NCBI GenBank assembly: GCA_002371705.1
Contig: DFGI01000035.1
Coordinates: 1 to 12,813 of the forward strand
Length of the DNA stretch: 12,813 nt
Reading direction: 5' to 3'
Origin: Bacteroidales bacterium UBA3754
GTDB lineage: Bacteria; Bacteroidota; Bacteroidia; Bacteroidales; UBA1715
A program made the position numbers and the translations under genes. The notes under the pieces are model-generated. The model had not been told where the DNA came from. It did no database searches and worked only from the letters and a program-made list of their open reading frames with translations. Shown in pieces: positions 12,790 to 12,813 of this stretch (the first letter of the stretch is position 1; each line of letters opens with the position of its first letter).

Positions 12790-12813
12790 AACTCCTAACT
12801 CCTAATTCCTAAC
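12790..12813. repeat. Heptamer tandem repeat at the right edge (AACTCCT units)
   Basis: AACTCCT, AACTCCT, AATTCCT, AAC: period of seven running to the window end, so its full length is unknown. Same period as the repeat at 1010-1030 but a different unit. Confidence 0.65.

Noticed and set aside
12462..12791. Minus-strand ORF opposite frame of pstA start region
   Set aside because: Same strand but different frame from pstA, begins in the repeat, Cys-rich shadow sequence.
1..12813. CRISPR array, tRNA or rRNA genes
   Set aside because: No regularly spaced repeat with unique spacers, and no cloverleaf or rRNA-like stretch was recognised by eye.

Overview
The window looks like a chromosomal segment of a member of the Bacteroidota, most likely Bacteroidales. 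The grounds are: promoters with the TAnnTTTG -7 box of that phylum, few recognisable Shine-Dalgarno sequences, a BspA-like leucine-rich-repeat secreted protein with a C-terminal tail resembling a type IX sorting signal, an unfused CysN next to an APS-type CysH, and small palindromic and heptamer intergenic repeats. Apart from the partial gene at the left edge, every credible gene is on the minus strand, so transcription runs right to left. No tRNA, rRNA, CRISPR array or intact transposase was seen.

Layout from left to right. (1) 1-293: the 3' end of an HNH endonuclease gene on the plus strand, of the type found at the C-terminus of DUF262 proteins. (2) 310-3239: cysD-cysN-cysH, transcribed in that order: sulfate to APS to sulfite. 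CysH carries the iron-sulfur cysteine motifs of an APS reductase and there is no APS kinase, so the route should bypass PAPS. (3) 3291-3677: a short broken RhuM-family gene whose 3' part looks like a piece of a KilA-N domain. (4) 3678-6063: repeat-rich spacer, a secreted BspA-like protein, a small unknown protein overlapping it, and a gene-less stretch with an inverted repeat. (5) 6064-6839: a zeta-type toxin kinase preceded by an overlapping 59-residue ORF, a likely toxin-antitoxin pair. (6) 6989-9777: a tightly packed operon of an aspartate/glutamate racemase-family protein, the tRNA 2-thiouridylase MnmA, and quinolinate synthase NadA. (7) 9873-10775: a full-length RhuM-family protein with a C-terminal phospholipase-D-like domain. 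(8) 11061-12748: pstA-pstB of the high-affinity phosphate transporter, whose other genes would lie to the right.

The most unusual structure is the pair of RhuM modules. They share about 150 bp of 5' sequence (promoter plus first 26 or so codons, by eye roughly a dozen differences), then diverge completely. Each is followed, just before the -7 box of the next operon (cysDNH and racemase-mnmA-nadA), by a short palindrome with the same geometry and compensatory base changes. This could be a terminator, the end of a moving cassette, or a shared operator. A 25-nt perfect inverted repeat also sits inside the coding sequence of the broken copy. Genes linked to defence or mobile elements (HNH, RhuM x2, KilA-N fragment, zeta pair) thus alternate with housekeeping operons for sulfur, NAD, tRNA thiolation and phosphate.
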